Positions 25,712 through 35,294 are shown, counted from the stretch's first letter. The stretch: 64,000 nucleotides of DNA from Chloroflexota bacterium (GCA_025699005.1 JAILWI010000002.1:89403-153402); one strand, 5' to 3'. The notes: a model not told the origin generated them from the letters alone. Numbers and translations are program-made.

Positions 25712-28054
25712 ATGCTCGTCCGCCATCGCCGTCTGCCGATGCTCCTGGTTGGCATGATGCTGCTCGTCGCAGCGCTTCCGACCCCTGCCGCCGCCACCGA
25801 TCCGACGCCCGGCCCGGCCCCGTCGCTCGGCGAGGCCGTGACCCTGCCCGACGGCACGGTCCTTCCGGCGATGCCGCCGGAGCTCGTGACACGCACGGCG
25901 CAGTCGGAAATGCTCGAGGAGCACGGCGGCGTGGTCGCCGCCGGTGGCGACCAGGGTGCGGCCGCGGTGATGACGCCGATGTCCGAGGCCGCCGAGAACG
26001 GCGTCGTGGCTGCCGACCCCCTCATCATGCACGAAGGCGCCGTCGCCGGTCCCGGCGGTCCGCTGCCGAACCAGCTCACGCACGAGGTGCTCGGCTTCCT
26101 GCCGTACTGGAAGCTCGACACGACGACCCGATCGGCGCTGCGGCTCGACCTGCTGTCGACGATCGCGTACTTCAGCATCGGCGTGCAGTCGAACGGCTAC
26201 CTCGCCCGCGGGCCGGCCGCCACCCCGACTGTCGGCTGGAGCGGCTGGACGTCCCCGGCGATGACCGAGCTGATCAACGCGGCCCACGCACGCGGGGTGC
26301 GTGTCGTGCCCACCATCACGATGATGGCGTGGAACGGCGACTACACCGAGATGTCGACGCTCCTCAACAGCTCCACCTATCGATCGCGCCTCGTCGCCGA
26401 CGTGGTGAAGGTCGTCGGTGACCGGCGAGCCGATGGCGTGAACATCGACTTCGAGCCGGTGCCCTCGAGCCTGCGCTTGCAGTTCACGGCCCTCGTCCGC
26501 GAGATGAAGGCCGGACTCGTGAAGGCGCGCGTCGGCTCGTACGTGACCGTCGACACCATGGCCGGCGCGGCCGCCTGGTCGACCGGCTACGACGTGGAGG
26601 CCCTCTCGGCGAGTGGGGCGGCCGATGCCCTCATGGTGATGGCCTATGACTTCAGCTACGCGGGCTCGGCTCGTGCCGGCGGCGTGGCTCCCATGGAGAG
26701 CGACACGATCTACGCGGCGGCCGACGCCATGCGCGACCACGTGGCCCGTGTCCCTCCGAGCAAGCTCATCTGGGGCGTTCCGTACTACGGCCGCGCGTGG
26801 AACACGACGAGCTCGGCGGTGAACTCGACGGTGCGATCGCCGGCCAGCAGCACCGCCTTCAGCTACTACGGCACGGACGGCGGCTCGCCGTACGGCGGCA
26901 AGATCCTGGCCGCGCAGTACGGGCGCCGCTGGGACGCCGTCGGCAAGGTGCCGTGGTTCGTGTGGACCGCATCGGACGGGGGCTACCGCCAGGGCTACTA
27001 CGACGACCCGGTCTCTTTGCGGGCCAAGTACGACATGGTGCAGGCGAACGGCGCAGCGGGCATCGGCATCTGGAGCCTCGGCATGGACACCGGCGTCGGC
27101 GAGCTCTGGAGCCTGATCGAGGACCGCTTCCTCAAGCTCCAGGCCCGGCTCGCCGGAAGCGACCGGTTCGCGACCGCCGCGCGCGTGAGCCTGGCGAGCT
27201 TCAACCCGGGCGTCCCGGTCGCGTACGTCGCCACGGGCATGTCCTTCCCCGACGCCCTCGCAGCCGGACCCGCCGCCGCCCGTGGTGGAGGGCCGGTCCT
27301 CCTCACGCTGCCCACGTCCCTGCCATCGGCCACGGCCGATGAGCTCGCCCGCCTCCGGCCGGCGAAGATCGTGGTGCTCGGCGGGACGTCCGTCGTCAGC
27401 GACGCCGTCCTCGCGCGCCTGCGCCCGTACGCCACGAGCGGGGTGGTGACGCGCATCGCCGGCTCCGATCGCTACGCCACCGCTGCAAGGACCAGCGCGT
27501 CGGCCTTCGCCTCGGGGGCACCCGTGGCGTACGTGGCGACCGGCAGCTCTTTCCCCGATGCCCTGGCCGGCGGTGTGGCCGCCGGTCGCCAGGGGGGACC
27601 GGTGCTGCTCGTCGAGACCGGGTCCGTGCCATCGGCCACGGCCAACGAGCTCTCGCGGCTGAAGCCCGCGAAGATCGTCGTGCTCGGCGGCACGTCCGTC
27701 GTGAGTGACGGCGTGCTCAGCCGGCTGCGCTCGTACGCCACGAGCGGCACCGTCACGAGGCTCGCCGGCTCGGACCGCTACGGGACGGCGGTGGCCGTCT
27801 CCAAGGCGACGACCGGGGCCGACGCCCCGCGCACCGTCTACATCGCGACCGGCGAGGCGTTCGCGGACGGCCTGGCGGGCACGCCCGCCGCGGTCAAGGC
27901 GAACGGGCCGCTGCTCACCGTCCCGTCCGGCTCCCTGCCGGCGAACGTGGCGGCGGAGCTCCGCCGCCTCAATCCACCGCGCATCATCATCCTCGGTGGC
28001 ACGAGCTCCGTGTCGAATGCGGTGGCCGCGCAGATCGCGGCACTGTGGGACTAA
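25712..28054 (+). CDS. Secreted GH18-family glycoside hydrolase with three CWB2 repeats
   Basis: A 780-residue protein. A signal peptide (about 1-27, ends AAA) is followed by a low-complexity stretch. A glycoside hydrolase 18 barrel spans about 120-470, starting LGFLPYWKLD. The active-site strand is DGVNIDFEP at residues 241-249, with the catalytic Glu at 248; the family's usual first inner Asp is Asn here, as in YaaH/YdhD-like members. Residues 479-780 are three CWB2 repeats. It probably cleaves a GlcNAc-containing wall or environmental glycan while bound to the surface. The ATG at 25712 has GAGGA 6 nt upstream. Confidence 0.88.
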   Translation: MLVRHRRLPMLLVGMMLLVAALPTPAAATDPTPGPAPSLGEAVTLPDGTVLPAMPPELVTRTAQSEMLEEHGGVVAAGGDQGAAAVMTPMSEAAENGVVAADPLIMHEGAVAGPGGPLPNQLTHEVLGFLPYWKLDTTTRSALRLDLLSTIAYFSIGVQSNGYLARGPAATPTVGWSGWTSPAMTELINAAHARGVRVVPTITMMAWNGDYTEMSTLLNSSTYRSRLVADVVKVVGDRRADGVNIDFEPVPSSLRLQFTALVREMKAGLVKARVGSYVTVDTMAGAAAWSTGYDVEALSASGAADALMVMAYDFSYAGSARAGGVAPMESDTIYAAADAMRDHVARVPPSKLIWGVPYYGRAWNTTSSAVNSTVRSPASSTAFSYYGTDGGSPYGGKILAAQYGRRWDAVGKVPWFVWTASDGGYRQGYYDDPVSLRAKYDMVQANGAAGIGIWSLGMDTGVGELWSLIEDRFLKLQARLAGSDRFATAARVSLASFNPGVPVAYVATGMSFPDALAAGPAAARGGGPVLLTLPTSLPSATADELARLRPAKIVVLGGTSVVSDAVLARLRPYATSGVVTRIAGSDRYATAARTSASAFASGAPVAYVATGSSFPDALAGGVAAGRQGGPVLLVETGSVPSATANELSRLKPAKIVVLGGTSVVSDGVLSRLRSYATSGTVTRLAGSDRYGTAVAVSKATTGADAPRTVYIATGEAFADGLAGTPAAVKANGPLLTVPSGSLPANVAAELRRLNPPRIIILGGTSSVSNAVAAQIAALWD

Positions 28055-28083
28055 TGGTCCGCCACTGAGCGGTACTCGGTGAC

Positions 28084-28138
28084 ATGGGGCAACGGCCCCA
28101 TCGGGCCATGGCCGGGACCCCGAGACAGTCGGTACGGT
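28084..28138 (+). promoter_or_regulatory. Promoter region of CWB2 gene 3 with two palindromes
   Basis: ATGGGGC-N4-GCCCCAT (28084-28101) is a perfect 7-bp inverted repeat. GGCCATGGCC (28104-28113) is a 10-bp palindrome. Candidate -10 TACGGT lies at 28133-28138. The first repeat could also act as a terminator stem for CWB2 gene 2, but no T-run follows. Confidence 0.45.
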
Positions 28139-28179
28139 CCTCGTGTCCTCATCCCCATCCCTCGGAGCCCGCGAACCCC

Positions 28180-29580
28180 ATGATCCGATCCCGCGCATTC
28201 GGCCGCATTGCCGGCCTCCTGACCAGCCTCGCCCTCGTCCTTGCCGTCGCCACGCCCGCCGCGGCGGTCGACGGCGACCGCTATGTCGCGCTCGCCAACC
28301 AGAAGCGCGCCTCGGTCGGCCTCCCGCCCGTCAGCCTCGCCTCCGCCGTCGACAAGGTGAGCGACGAGCGCGCCGTCCACATGGCGAAGTACGACGACTT
28401 CTCGCACGACATGAACTACGTGGCGCAGCGGCTCAAGGCCCTCGGCGTGTGCTTCACGGCGCACGGCGAGATCATCGCGTGGGAGCGCGGCTACCCCTCG
28501 TACGACCCGGCGCGAACCATGGAGTCATGGTGGAAGTCGCAGGGGCACCACGACATCATCGTCGGCAACTACAACGCAGCCGGTGGCAGCCATCGCACCT
28601 CGACCGCCAGCAACAAGATCTACTCGGTCATGATCTTCGTGCGGCTGTGCTCCAGCGCGTCGGGAGGCTCCACGGACATCCAGCGTCTCGCCGGCAGCGA
28701 CCGCTACGCGACCGCCGCGGCCATCAGCAAGTCGCGCTTCGGCGGCGGCGCATCGACGGTGTTCATCGCCACCGGCGCCTCGTTCCCTGATGCCCTGGCC
28801 GGATCACCGGCGGCGGCCCGGCTCAACGGCCCGATCCTCCTCACCGACCGCTGGACGCTGCCCGGGGCGACGGCCACCGAGCTCGACCGGCTCAACCCGT
28901 CGAAGATCGTGATTCTCGGTGGAACCGGAGCGGTGAGCGACACCGTCGCAGCCCGCCTCAAGAACTATGCCGGGAGCGTCGTCCGCTGGGCCGGCGCCGA
29001 TCGCTTCGCCACGGCCGCCAAGGTCAGCCAGCAGACCTTCGCATCGGGCGTGCCCGTCGCCTACGTGGCAACCGGAATGACGTTCCCCGACGCGCTGTCG
29101 GGTGGGGCCATCGCCGGGCGCAACGGCGGACCCATCCTGCTCGTGAAGAAGGACTCCGTGCCAACGGCCACGGCCGCGGAGCTCGATCGGCTCAACCCCG
29201 GCAAGATCGTCATCCTCGGCGGCACCGGAGCGGTCAACAGCGCCGTGGCCGAGAAGCTGAAGACTTGGTCGGGCAGCGTGAGCCGGCTCTCCGGCGCGGA
29301 TCGCTATGCGACCGCGGTCCAGGTGAGCCGCGCCGGCTACGGGAGCAGCGGCAGCGACGCCGTCTTCGTCGCCACCGGCGCGAACTTCCCCGACGGCCTG
29401 GCGGGCGGCCCGGTGGCGGCACTCGTCCCCGGTCCGCTCCTGCTCGTCGCGTCGACGAGCCTGCCGAGTGCGGTGGCCAGTGAGCTCTCGCGCCTGGGTC
29501 CGGACAAGGTCTACGTCCTCGGCGGGACGAGCTCGGTTTCCGACGGCGTGGTCCGCAGCATCGACGCCACGCTGCCCTGA
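28180..29580 (+). CDS. Secreted CAP-domain protein with three CWB2 repeats
   Basis: A 466-residue protein with a signal peptide (about 1-29, ends TPAAA) and a CAP/SCP-like domain (about 31-160). The CAP domain has [29 protein letters not shown] and [15 protein letters not shown], with His and Glu at the positions of the CAP cavity. Bacterial CAP proteins have varied or unknown functions. Residues about 166-466 are three CWB2 repeats. The ATG at 28180 begins the signal peptide; the upstream open frame has no signal. Confidence 0.87.
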   Translation: MIRSRAFGRIAGLLTSLALVLAVATPAAAVDGDRYVALANQKRASVGLPPVSLASAVDKVSDERAVHMAKYDDFSHDMNYVAQRLKALGVCFTAHGEIIAWERGYPSYDPARTMESWWKSQGHHDIIVGNYNAAGGSHRTSTASNKIYSVMIFVRLCSSASGGSTDIQRLAGSDRYATAAAISKSRFGGGASTVFIATGASFPDALAGSPAAARLNGPILLTDRWTLPGATATELDRLNPSKIVILGGTGAVSDTVAARLKNYAGSVVRWAGADRFATAAKVSQQTFASGVPVAYVATGMTFPDALSGGAIAGRNGGPILLVKKDSVPTATAAELDRLNPGKIVILGGTGAVNSAVAEKLKTWSGSVSRLSGADRYATAVQVSRAGYGSSGSDAVFVATGANFPDGLAGGPVAALVPGPLLLVASTSLPSAVASELSRLGPDKVYVLGGTSSVSDGVVRSIDATLP

Positions 29581-29585
29581 TCGGG

Positions 29586-29612
29586 GTGGCTGCCGGTAGA
29601 ATCGGCAGCCAC
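29586..29612. repeat. Perfect 10-bp inverted repeat enclosing a TAGAAT box before rph
   Basis: GTGGCTGCCG and CGGCAGCCAC flank the 7-nt centre GTAGAAT, which holds a -10-like TAGAAT (29597-29602). The repeat ends directly before the rph ATG at 29613 and starts 6 nt after the previous stop. It could be an operator over the promoter, or a terminator stem for the upstream gene. No T-tract follows. Confidence 0.6.
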
Positions 29613-30356
29613 ATGACCACCACCACTCCGACCGGGGCCGGCCGCCGCAACGACGGCCGCGTCCCGAACCAGCTCCGTCCCGTCAAGATCGTCCCCGACT
29701 ACCTGAAGTTCGCGGAGGGATCGGTCCTCATCCGCGTGGGTGACACCCGGGTCATCTGCGCCGCCACCATCGAGGATCGCGTCCCGGGATGGATGCGCGG
29801 CAAGGGTCGAGGATGGGTCACTGCCGAGTACAGCATGCTGCCGCGGGCGGGAACCGAGCGCAGCCAGCGCGAGGCCTCCCGGGGATCGATCGGTGGGCGC
29901 ACGCACGAGATCCAGCGGCTCGTGGGCCGATCTCTCCGCGGCGTCATCGACATGCAGCGCCTGGGTGAGCGCACGATCACGCTCGACTGCGACGTGATCC
30001 AGGCCGATGGCGGAACCAGGACCGCGAGCATCACCGGCGCCTACGTCGCGCTGGCTCGTGCCCTGCGCAAGTACGGGATGGGCGAGCTCATCACCGGACA
30101 GGTCGCCGCCGTCAGCGTCGGCATCGTGCGGGGCACGCCGCATCTCGATCTCGACTACAGCGAGGACTCGACCGCGGAGGTCGACTTCAACGTCGTCATG
30201 ACCGACGACGATCGGCTCATCGAGGTCCAGGGCACCGCCGAGCACGGGGCCTTCTCCCGCCAGCAGATGGACCAGATGGTCGACCTGGCTGCGGCCGGCA
30301 TCCGCCAGCTCTTTGCGCTCCAGCAGGCGGCCATCGAGGCCCCGCCCGGCGAGTGA
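29613..30356 (+). CDS. rph: Ribonuclease PH
   Basis: A 247-residue phosphorolytic 3'-5' exoribonuclease that trims tRNA 3' ends. Recognisable parts are [16 protein letters not shown], the phosphate-binding region ending [23 protein letters not shown] and [17 protein letters not shown]. The ATG at 29613 is chosen over the GTG at 29586 because the latter lies in the inverted repeat and adds no conserved residues. It overlaps rdgB (GTGA), a common pairing. Confidence 0.95.
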   Translation: MTTTTPTGAGRRNDGRVPNQLRPVKIVPDYLKFAEGSVLIRVGDTRVICAATIEDRVPGWMRGKGRGWVTAEYSMLPRAGTERSQREASRGSIGGRTHEIQRLVGRSLRGVIDMQRLGERTITLDCDVIQADGGTRTASITGAYVALARALRKYGMGELITGQVAAVSVGIVRGTPHLDLDYSEDSTAEVDFNVVMTDDDRLIEVQGTAEHGAFSRQQMDQMVDLAAAGIRQLFALQQAAIEAPPGE

Positions 30357-30946
30357 GGCGCCTGCTCATCGCCACGACGAACCGTGGCAAGCAGATCGAG
30401 TTTCGTCGGCTGCTGGGCGGGCTGCCCGCGGAGCTCGTGACGCCGGACGAGATCGGGCTCGATCTCGAGGTAGAGGAGCCGTGGCCGACATACGCCGAGA
30501 ACGCCTCGGCCAAGGCCGATGCGTACGCCCGGGCATCCGATCTGCTCTCCGTCGCCGACGACTCGGGCATCGAGATCGCCGTCCTGGACTGGGGTCCGGG
30601 GGTCCGGAGCGCCCGATGGGCCCAGGGGCGGCACGCTGAACGGGTGCTCGAGGCGGTCGGTGACGCCGATGACCGCCGCGCGCGCATGGTGTGCGCCCTC
30701 GCCGTGGCCGAGCCCCGCGCGGCGGGTCCGATCGTCGAGATCTTCACCGGCCTGGTGGAGGGCACGATCGCACCGTCCCCGCGCGGGGACGGTGGCTTCG
30801 GCTACGACCCGATCTTCCTGCTCCCTCGAGGAGTGACCACCGCGGAGCTGCCGGAGGGCGAGAAGGATCGGCTGAGCCATCGCGGTCGTGCCGTCGAGGC
30901 AGCGATGCCGCGCCTGAGGGACCTCGTCGGCGGCGACGCGACCTAG
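30353..30946 (+). CDS. rdgB: Non-canonical purine NTP pyrophosphatase (RdgB/HAM1)
   Basis: A 197-residue house-cleaning enzyme that hydrolyses dITP/XTP. It begins [19 protein letters not shown] and has [22 protein letters not shown] and [14 protein letters not shown], all conserved in the family. The GTG at 30353 overlaps the rph stop by four bases, so the two are coupled. Confidence 0.95.
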   Translation: MRRLLIATTNRGKQIEFRRLLGGLPAELVTPDEIGLDLEVEEPWPTYAENASAKADAYARASDLLSVADDSGIEIAVLDWGPGVRSARWAQGRHAERVLEAVGDADDRRARMVCALAVAEPRAAGPIVEIFTGLVEGTIAPSPRGDGGFGYDPIFLLPRGVTTAELPEGEKDRLSHRGRAVEAAMPRLRDLVGGDAT

Positions 30947-30988
30947 ACCGGCGATGGATCGCTGGTCCATCGGTCCCATCCTCCGACG

Positions 30989-31032
30989 CGGACCATGGTC
31001 CGGTCGTGCGTCGCGTCCGGCGTGCGTAGGGT
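30989..31032 (+). promoter_or_regulatory. Promoter region of CWB2 gene 4 (14-bp palindrome and -10 box)
   Basis: CGGACCATGGTCCG (30989-31002) is a perfect palindrome. GGACCATGG (30990) is 37 nt before TAGGGT (31027), the same offset as upstream of CWB2 gene 1. The -10 is preceded by GGCGTGC in both. Confidence 0.55.
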
Positions 31033-31102
31033 TGTCGACACCACGCGGGGCACCCACCGGGATGGACCCCGCCCGAGCGAACCACACCGGAGTCCACCAC
31101 GC

Positions 31103-33973
31103 GTGTCCCGAGCCATCTCGACCATCCTCGTCCTTGCCCTCCTCGTCATTCCGGCTGCTCCGGCCGCCGCGGCCGAGGATCCCGAACCGGCGAAGACGCC
31201 ACCCGCGGGAGAGATCGTTCCGGGCGAGGTCGTCGTGAAGTGGCGCGATGCCGGTCGGGGGCCCGAGGTGGCGCGCACGCGTGGCCTGGCCATCGTTGCC
31301 GAGCTCGGAGCCCCGGGCAAGGGCATGCCGGCCGTCGTCTCGACGAAGGGACGCCCGGTCGCGGACGTGCTGGCCGAGCTTCGCGCCGATCCGAACGTCG
31401 CCTACGCCGAGCCGAACTACGCGGTGGCGCTCGCCGTGGACGAGGGTTCGACGGCCGCCGTGTCCGTCAACGATCCGAAGACCGCGGGGCAGTACTCGCT
31501 CGATCGGATGCGCGTTCGCGACGCCTGGTCGCTGTCGAAGGGAGGCGACGGCGTCGTCGCGGTGCTCGACACCGGCGTGCAGGCGAACCACCCCGATCTG
31601 TCGGGCCGCGTCCTGCCGGGCTACGACTTCGTCAACAACGACTCGGACGCGGCGGACGACAACGGCCATGGGACGTGGGTCGCGGGCATCATCGCCGCCA
31701 AGCCGAACGACGGCTACGGGATCGCCGGCATCAGCTGGTCCGACAAGATCCTGCCGGTGAAGATCATGAATCGCGAGGGGCGCGGCGACACCGCTGACCT
31801 GACCTCCGGCATCGTCTGGGCCGCCGACCATGGCGCGACGGTCATCAACCTGAGCGTCGGTGGCTTCCCGTCATCCTCCTACGTCCAGGACGCGGTCAAC
31901 TACGCGTGGAACAAGGGCGTGGTCCTCGTCGGCGCGGCCGGCAACAACGGGATCCAGGAGGACTTCTACCCGGCGGCCTTCCCGAACGTCGTGAGCGTCA
32001 GCGCCACCCAGGTCGATGACGAGTTCAGCCATTGGTCGAGCTACGGCCCGAAGGTCGACGTCAGCGCTCCGGGCGCGTCGGTACAGACGACGAACTGCAC
32101 GGTCTGCACGTACGCCGGGCACGACACGTGGGGCGACCACACGTACATCAGCGGCACGAGCTTCGCGACCCCTAACGTCGCCGGCGTCGTGGCGCTCATT
32201 CGCGCCCGGTACCCGACCTACACTCCCGCCCAGGTCGTGAGCCGCCTCACCTCGACTGTCGACGATCTCGGCTATGCGGGATACGACATCCGCTACGGGC
32301 GCGGTCGGGTCAACGCGTACCGCGCGCTCGGTGGCAGCATCTCGGCCCCGGCCCGCCTGAGTGGCGACTCCCTCGAGACGAACAACGCGCTCACTGCCGC
32401 GCGGTCGATTGCCCTCGGCGCGACGACCCGGCCGTCCATCTACCCGGCGGGCGATGTCGACGTTTTCTCGGTTTCCGTGCCACGCGCCGGCCGGCTGGAT
32501 GTTCGCGTCACCGGCGTCGTGGACGCTCGGGCCTATCCGTGGAACCGCTCATCACTGCCCATCGACCCGATCGTCGAGCTTTACACGAGCAGCGGGGCGC
32601 TCATCAAGCGCGTCGACGCGCAGTACGAGTCGGGCACCGAGCTGGCGTCGACCTCGGTCGCATCGGCAACCCGGATCACGATCCGGGTCCTGAACTTCTA
32701 CGCCAACGGCAGCCGCGCCGCGTACTCGGTGACGCCGACCTTCGTGGACAACGTGGCCCCGAAGCTCTCGGGCCGCTCACCGGCGCCGAACGCGACCTCG
32801 GTCAGCTACGACGCACCGAACATCACCGCCACGTTCGACGAGGACGTCAGCGGCCTGAGCGCGACCTCGTTCGTCCTGAAGAGCGCCGCCGGAGGGGCTG
32901 TTCCTGCCACGGTCACATACTCCTCCTCGACGCGGCGGGCGACCCTGACCCCCAAGGCTCCGCTGGCCGCGGAGTCGACCTACACCGTCGCACTGAACGG
33001 AAGCATCCGCGACGTGGCCAACAACGCGCTGGCCGCGGTCAGCTGGACGTTCACCACCGGAAAGAGCGCCCCCCGAGTCGCCGGTGCTGACCGCTATGCG
33101 ACCGCCGCGGAGGTCAGCAAGCTCGGCTTCGGTTCGGGAGTCCCCGTCGTCTACATCGCAACCGGGAGCTCGTATCCCGATGCCCTGGCGGGCGGTCCCG
33201 CCGCGCGCCTTCACGAAGGTCCGCTGCTGCTCACCGATCGGTGGTCGCTGCCGAGCGCCACGGCAACCGAGCTCTCGCGGCTCAAGCCGGGCCGGATCGT
33301 GATCCTTGGCGGCACCGGTGTCGTCTCGACCCAGGTTAGCTCGCAGCTGTCCGGCTATACCACGGGTGGGGTGACGCGCATCGCCGGCGCCGACCGCTAC
33401 GCCACGGCCGCCGCCATCAGCGCATCGGCCTTCGCTCCTGACCGCCCAACCGTCTACGTCGCCACGGGGGCCAACTTCCCCGATGCGCTGGCGGCCGGAG
33501 CCGCTGCGGCTCGGGCCAGCGCGCCGATCCTGCTCGTGAAGCCGGACGCTCTGCCCAGCGCGACCGCCGCCGAACTGAGTCGGCTGAGCCCCGATCGAAT
33601 CGTCGTCATGGGTGGCACCGGGGTCATCGCTGAGCGCGTCGTCCAGGCGCTCAAGGCGCACGCCCCGACCGTCGAACGCATCGCGGGCGCCGATCGCTAC
33701 GAGACCGCCGTTGCGTTGAGCAGCGCGGGATTCGCCCCGCACAGCGTTTCGAAGGTCTACGTGGCCGCGGGCAGCTCGTTCCCGGACGGACTGTCGGCCG
33801 GGCCGGTGGCGGGACGCCAGGGCGTGCCGCTCCTCCTGGTCCCGGGCACCGCACTGCCGTCGAGCGTCGCCGCCGAGCTGCGCCGTCTCGATCCGACGAG
33901 CGTCATCATCGTCGGCGGCACGGCGATCGTGCGTGAGTCGGTGCGCAGCCAGATCCGCGCCCTCTGGCCCTGA
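31103..33973 (+). CDS. Secreted subtilisin-like serine protease with Ig-like domain and three CWB2 repeats
   Basis: The product is 956 residues from the GTG at 31103, which begins a signal peptide (to about residue 24). An I9-like propeptide (about 30-115) is followed by the S8 domain with catalytic Asp156 (AVLDTGVQ), His189 (NGHGTWVAGI) and Ser353 (SGTSFATPNVAG). The triad is intact. Residues about 549-652 form a Big_5/SbsA-like Ig domain (FDEDVSGLSATSFVLKS), and 653-956 are three CWB2 repeats. It is probably a surface-anchored protease. The gene lies downstream of rdgB with its own promoter and repeats the architecture of CWB2 genes 1-3. Confidence 0.9.
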   Translation: MSRAISTILVLALLVIPAAPAAAAEDPEPAKTPPAGEIVPGEVVVKWRDAGRGPEVARTRGLAIVAELGAPGKGMPAVVSTKGRPVADVLAELRADPNVAYAEPNYAVALAVDEGSTAAVSVNDPKTAGQYSLDRMRVRDAWSLSKGGDGVVAVLDTGVQANHPDLSGRVLPGYDFVNNDSDAADDNGHGTWVAGIIAAKPNDGYGIAGISWSDKILPVKIMNREGRGDTADLTSGIVWAADHGATVINLSVGGFPSSSYVQDAVNYAWNKGVVLVGAAGNNGIQEDFYPAAFPNVVSVSATQVDDEFSHWSSYGPKVDVSAPGASVQTTNCTVCTYAGHDTWGDHTYISGTSFATPNVAGVVALIRARYPTYTPAQVVSRLTSTVDDLGYAGYDIRYGRGRVNAYRALGGSISAPARLSGDSLETNNALTAARSIALGATTRPSIYPAGDVDVFSVSVPRAGRLDVRVTGVVDARAYPWNRSSLPIDPIVELYTSSGALIKRVDAQYESGTELASTSVASATRITIRVLNFYANGSRAAYSVTPTFVDNVAPKLSGRSPAPNATSVSYDAPNITATFDEDVSGLSATSFVLKSAAGGAVPATVTYSSSTRRATLTPKAPLAAESTYTVALNGSIRDVANNALAAVSWTFTTGKSAPRVAGADRYATAAEVSKLGFGSGVPVVYIATGSSYPDALAGGPAARLHEGPLLLTDRWSLPSATATELSRLKPGRIVILGGTGVVSTQVSSQLSGYTTGGVTRIAGADRYATAAAISASAFAPDRPTVYVATGANFPDALAAGAAAARASAPILLVKPDALPSATAAELSRLSPDRIVVMGGTGVIAERVVQALKAHAPTVERIAGADRYETAVALSSAGFAPHSVSKVYVAAGSSFPDGLSAGPVAGRQGVPLLLVPGTALPSSVAAELRRLDPTSVIIVGGTAIVRESVRSQIRALWP

Positions 33974-33994
33974 TCGGCTTCTGATCCTCGGCGG

Positions 33995-35227
33995 TCAGCC
34001 CGGCTCGTCGTCGTGCGCGATGTGAACGAGCTGCCGCCAGATCAGGACGAGGAACACCGCCGAACCGGCGAAGGCGAACCAGAACGGGGCCGTGACCCCG
34101 AAGCGCTGCGCGAGCAGTCCGCCGAGACCTGAACCGACCACGAGGCCCCCGAACACGCCGACGGTGTTGACGCTGCCCACCCGGCCCTGGAGCGCAGTCG
34201 GTACCGCCCGCTGCCGAATCGTGGTCGATGTCGTGCCCCACACGAAGGCGTGGACGCCGAACACGAAGAAGATGGCCATGGCCAGCAGTGCACTGGTGGT
34301 CATCGCCAGCCCGAGATGAGTGAGGGTCTCGATGATGAGGCCGATGCGCATGATGTTTCCCAAGCTCAGCCGGCGCGTGATCCAGCCGTACGCGAGCGTG
34401 CCGACGATGCCGCCGATGGCGATGATCGTGGTGAGCAGTCCGAAGCCGACCGGTCCCAGCCCGATGCGCTGCGTCGCGTAGAGGACGATCACGGACCAGG
34501 CGGCGCCGAACGTGATGTTGAACACGAAGATCGTGAGCACCAGCGTCCGCACGGCAGCGTGGCGTCGGACCCACCCGAAGCCCTCGGCGATCTCGTCGCG
34601 GAAGCGCGTCCGCCGCGCCCGATCGCGGCCGTGGGCCGGAAGCCGGATGCGCCACACGAGCATCCCGCCCATCGCCACCAGGATCGCGTGTCCGACGAAC
34701 GGGAGTGCCATCCCGGCGGCGAACAGCGTCGCGCCGATCGGCGGCCCAGCGAGCTGGTTGACCGTGATGAAGCCGGTCTGCAGCCGGGCGTTGGCGATGG
34801 CGATGTCGTCGCGCTGGACGAGCATGGGGAGCAGGGTCTGCGACGTGTTGTCCGCGAAGACCTCCGCCGTGGCGATGAGGAACAGCGCGGCCAGCACGAT
34901 CGCGATCGACACGGCCCCGGTGAGCACCGAGATCGCGAGCACCACCAGGACCACGCTGCGGATGGCGTCGACGGTGACGACGAGAAGGCGACGGTCGAGG
35001 CGATCCGAGAGGGCTCCGGCGAAGACCCCGAACAGGAGCGGCGGCAGCCATTGCAGGAGGGCCGCCATGGCGACCAGCACCGGCTCGTCGGTCAGCGAGG
35101 CGACGAGGAGCGGTCCCGCGGCGATCGCGATCCCGTCGCCGAGGTTGCTCGTCCAGGACGAGGCGAGGAGCCACCGGAAGCCGGTCCCGAGCCGCGGCGG
35201 GACGAGGAGATCAACGGCGCGGATCAC
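33995..35227 (-). CDS. MFS transporter (enterobactin-exporter-like)
   Basis: A 410-residue protein with about 12 hydrophobic helices. The cytoplasmic loop between helices 2 and 3 (FAGALSDRLDRRLLVVTVD) is the MFS signature. The overall pattern (RWLLASSWTSNLGDGIA start, GRVGSVNTVGVFGGLVVG) resembles EntS/MFS_3 exporters. The substrate is unknown. The GTG at 35227 has no Shine-Dalgarno, but a TAGCCT box ends 9 nt upstream, suggesting a leaderless or near-leaderless mRNA. Its 3' end faces CWB2 gene 4. Confidence 0.85.
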   Translation of the reverse strand: MIRAVDLLVPPRLGTGFRWLLASSWTSNLGDGIAIAAGPLLVASLTDEPVLVAMAALLQWLPPLLFGVFAGALSDRLDRRLLVVTVDAIRSVVLVVLAISVLTGAVSIAIVLAALFLIATAEVFADNTSQTLLPMLVQRDDIAIANARLQTGFITVNQLAGPPIGATLFAAGMALPFVGHAILVAMGGMLVWRIRLPAHGRDRARRTRFRDEIAEGFGWVRRHAAVRTLVLTIFVFNITFGAAWSVIVLYATQRIGLGPVGFGLLTTIIAIGGIVGTLAYGWITRRLSLGNIMRIGLIIETLTHLGLAMTTSALLAMAIFFVFGVHAFVWGTTSTTIRQRAVPTALQGRVGSVNTVGVFGGLVVGSGLGGLLAQRFGVTAPFWFAFAGSAVFLVLIWRQLVHIAHDDEPG

Positions 35228-35236
35228 AGCCGCGGC

Positions 35237-35242
35237 AGGCTA
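35237..35242 (-). promoter_or_regulatory. Candidate -10 box of the MFS gene (near-leaderless)
   Basis: The minus strand reads TAGCCT, ending 9 nt before the GTG start. Confidence 0.4.
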
Positions 35243-35288
35243 GCACGCGCCCATCGGTCCGACCCGCACCCTTCGCGCGGGGAGGCGC

Positions 35289-35294
35289 TACGAT
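35289..35294 (+). promoter_or_regulatory. Candidate -10 box of tRNA-Pro
   Basis: TACGAT ends 8 nt before the tRNA 5' end, the spacing expected for transcription starting at or near the mature tRNA. Confidence 0.5.

Noticed and set aside
25634-28198. An 854-codon open frame on the minus strand, antisense to the GH18-CWB2 gene.
   Set aside because: Composition is typical of antisense frames in high-GC DNA. The plus strand encodes a signal peptide, GH18 active site and CWB2 repeats.
24682-33970. The repeated segments in four genes as DNA repeats or a CRISPR-like array.
   Set aside because: They are in-frame protein repeats (CWB2) of about 100 residues with diverged DNA, not short identical direct repeats with spacers.
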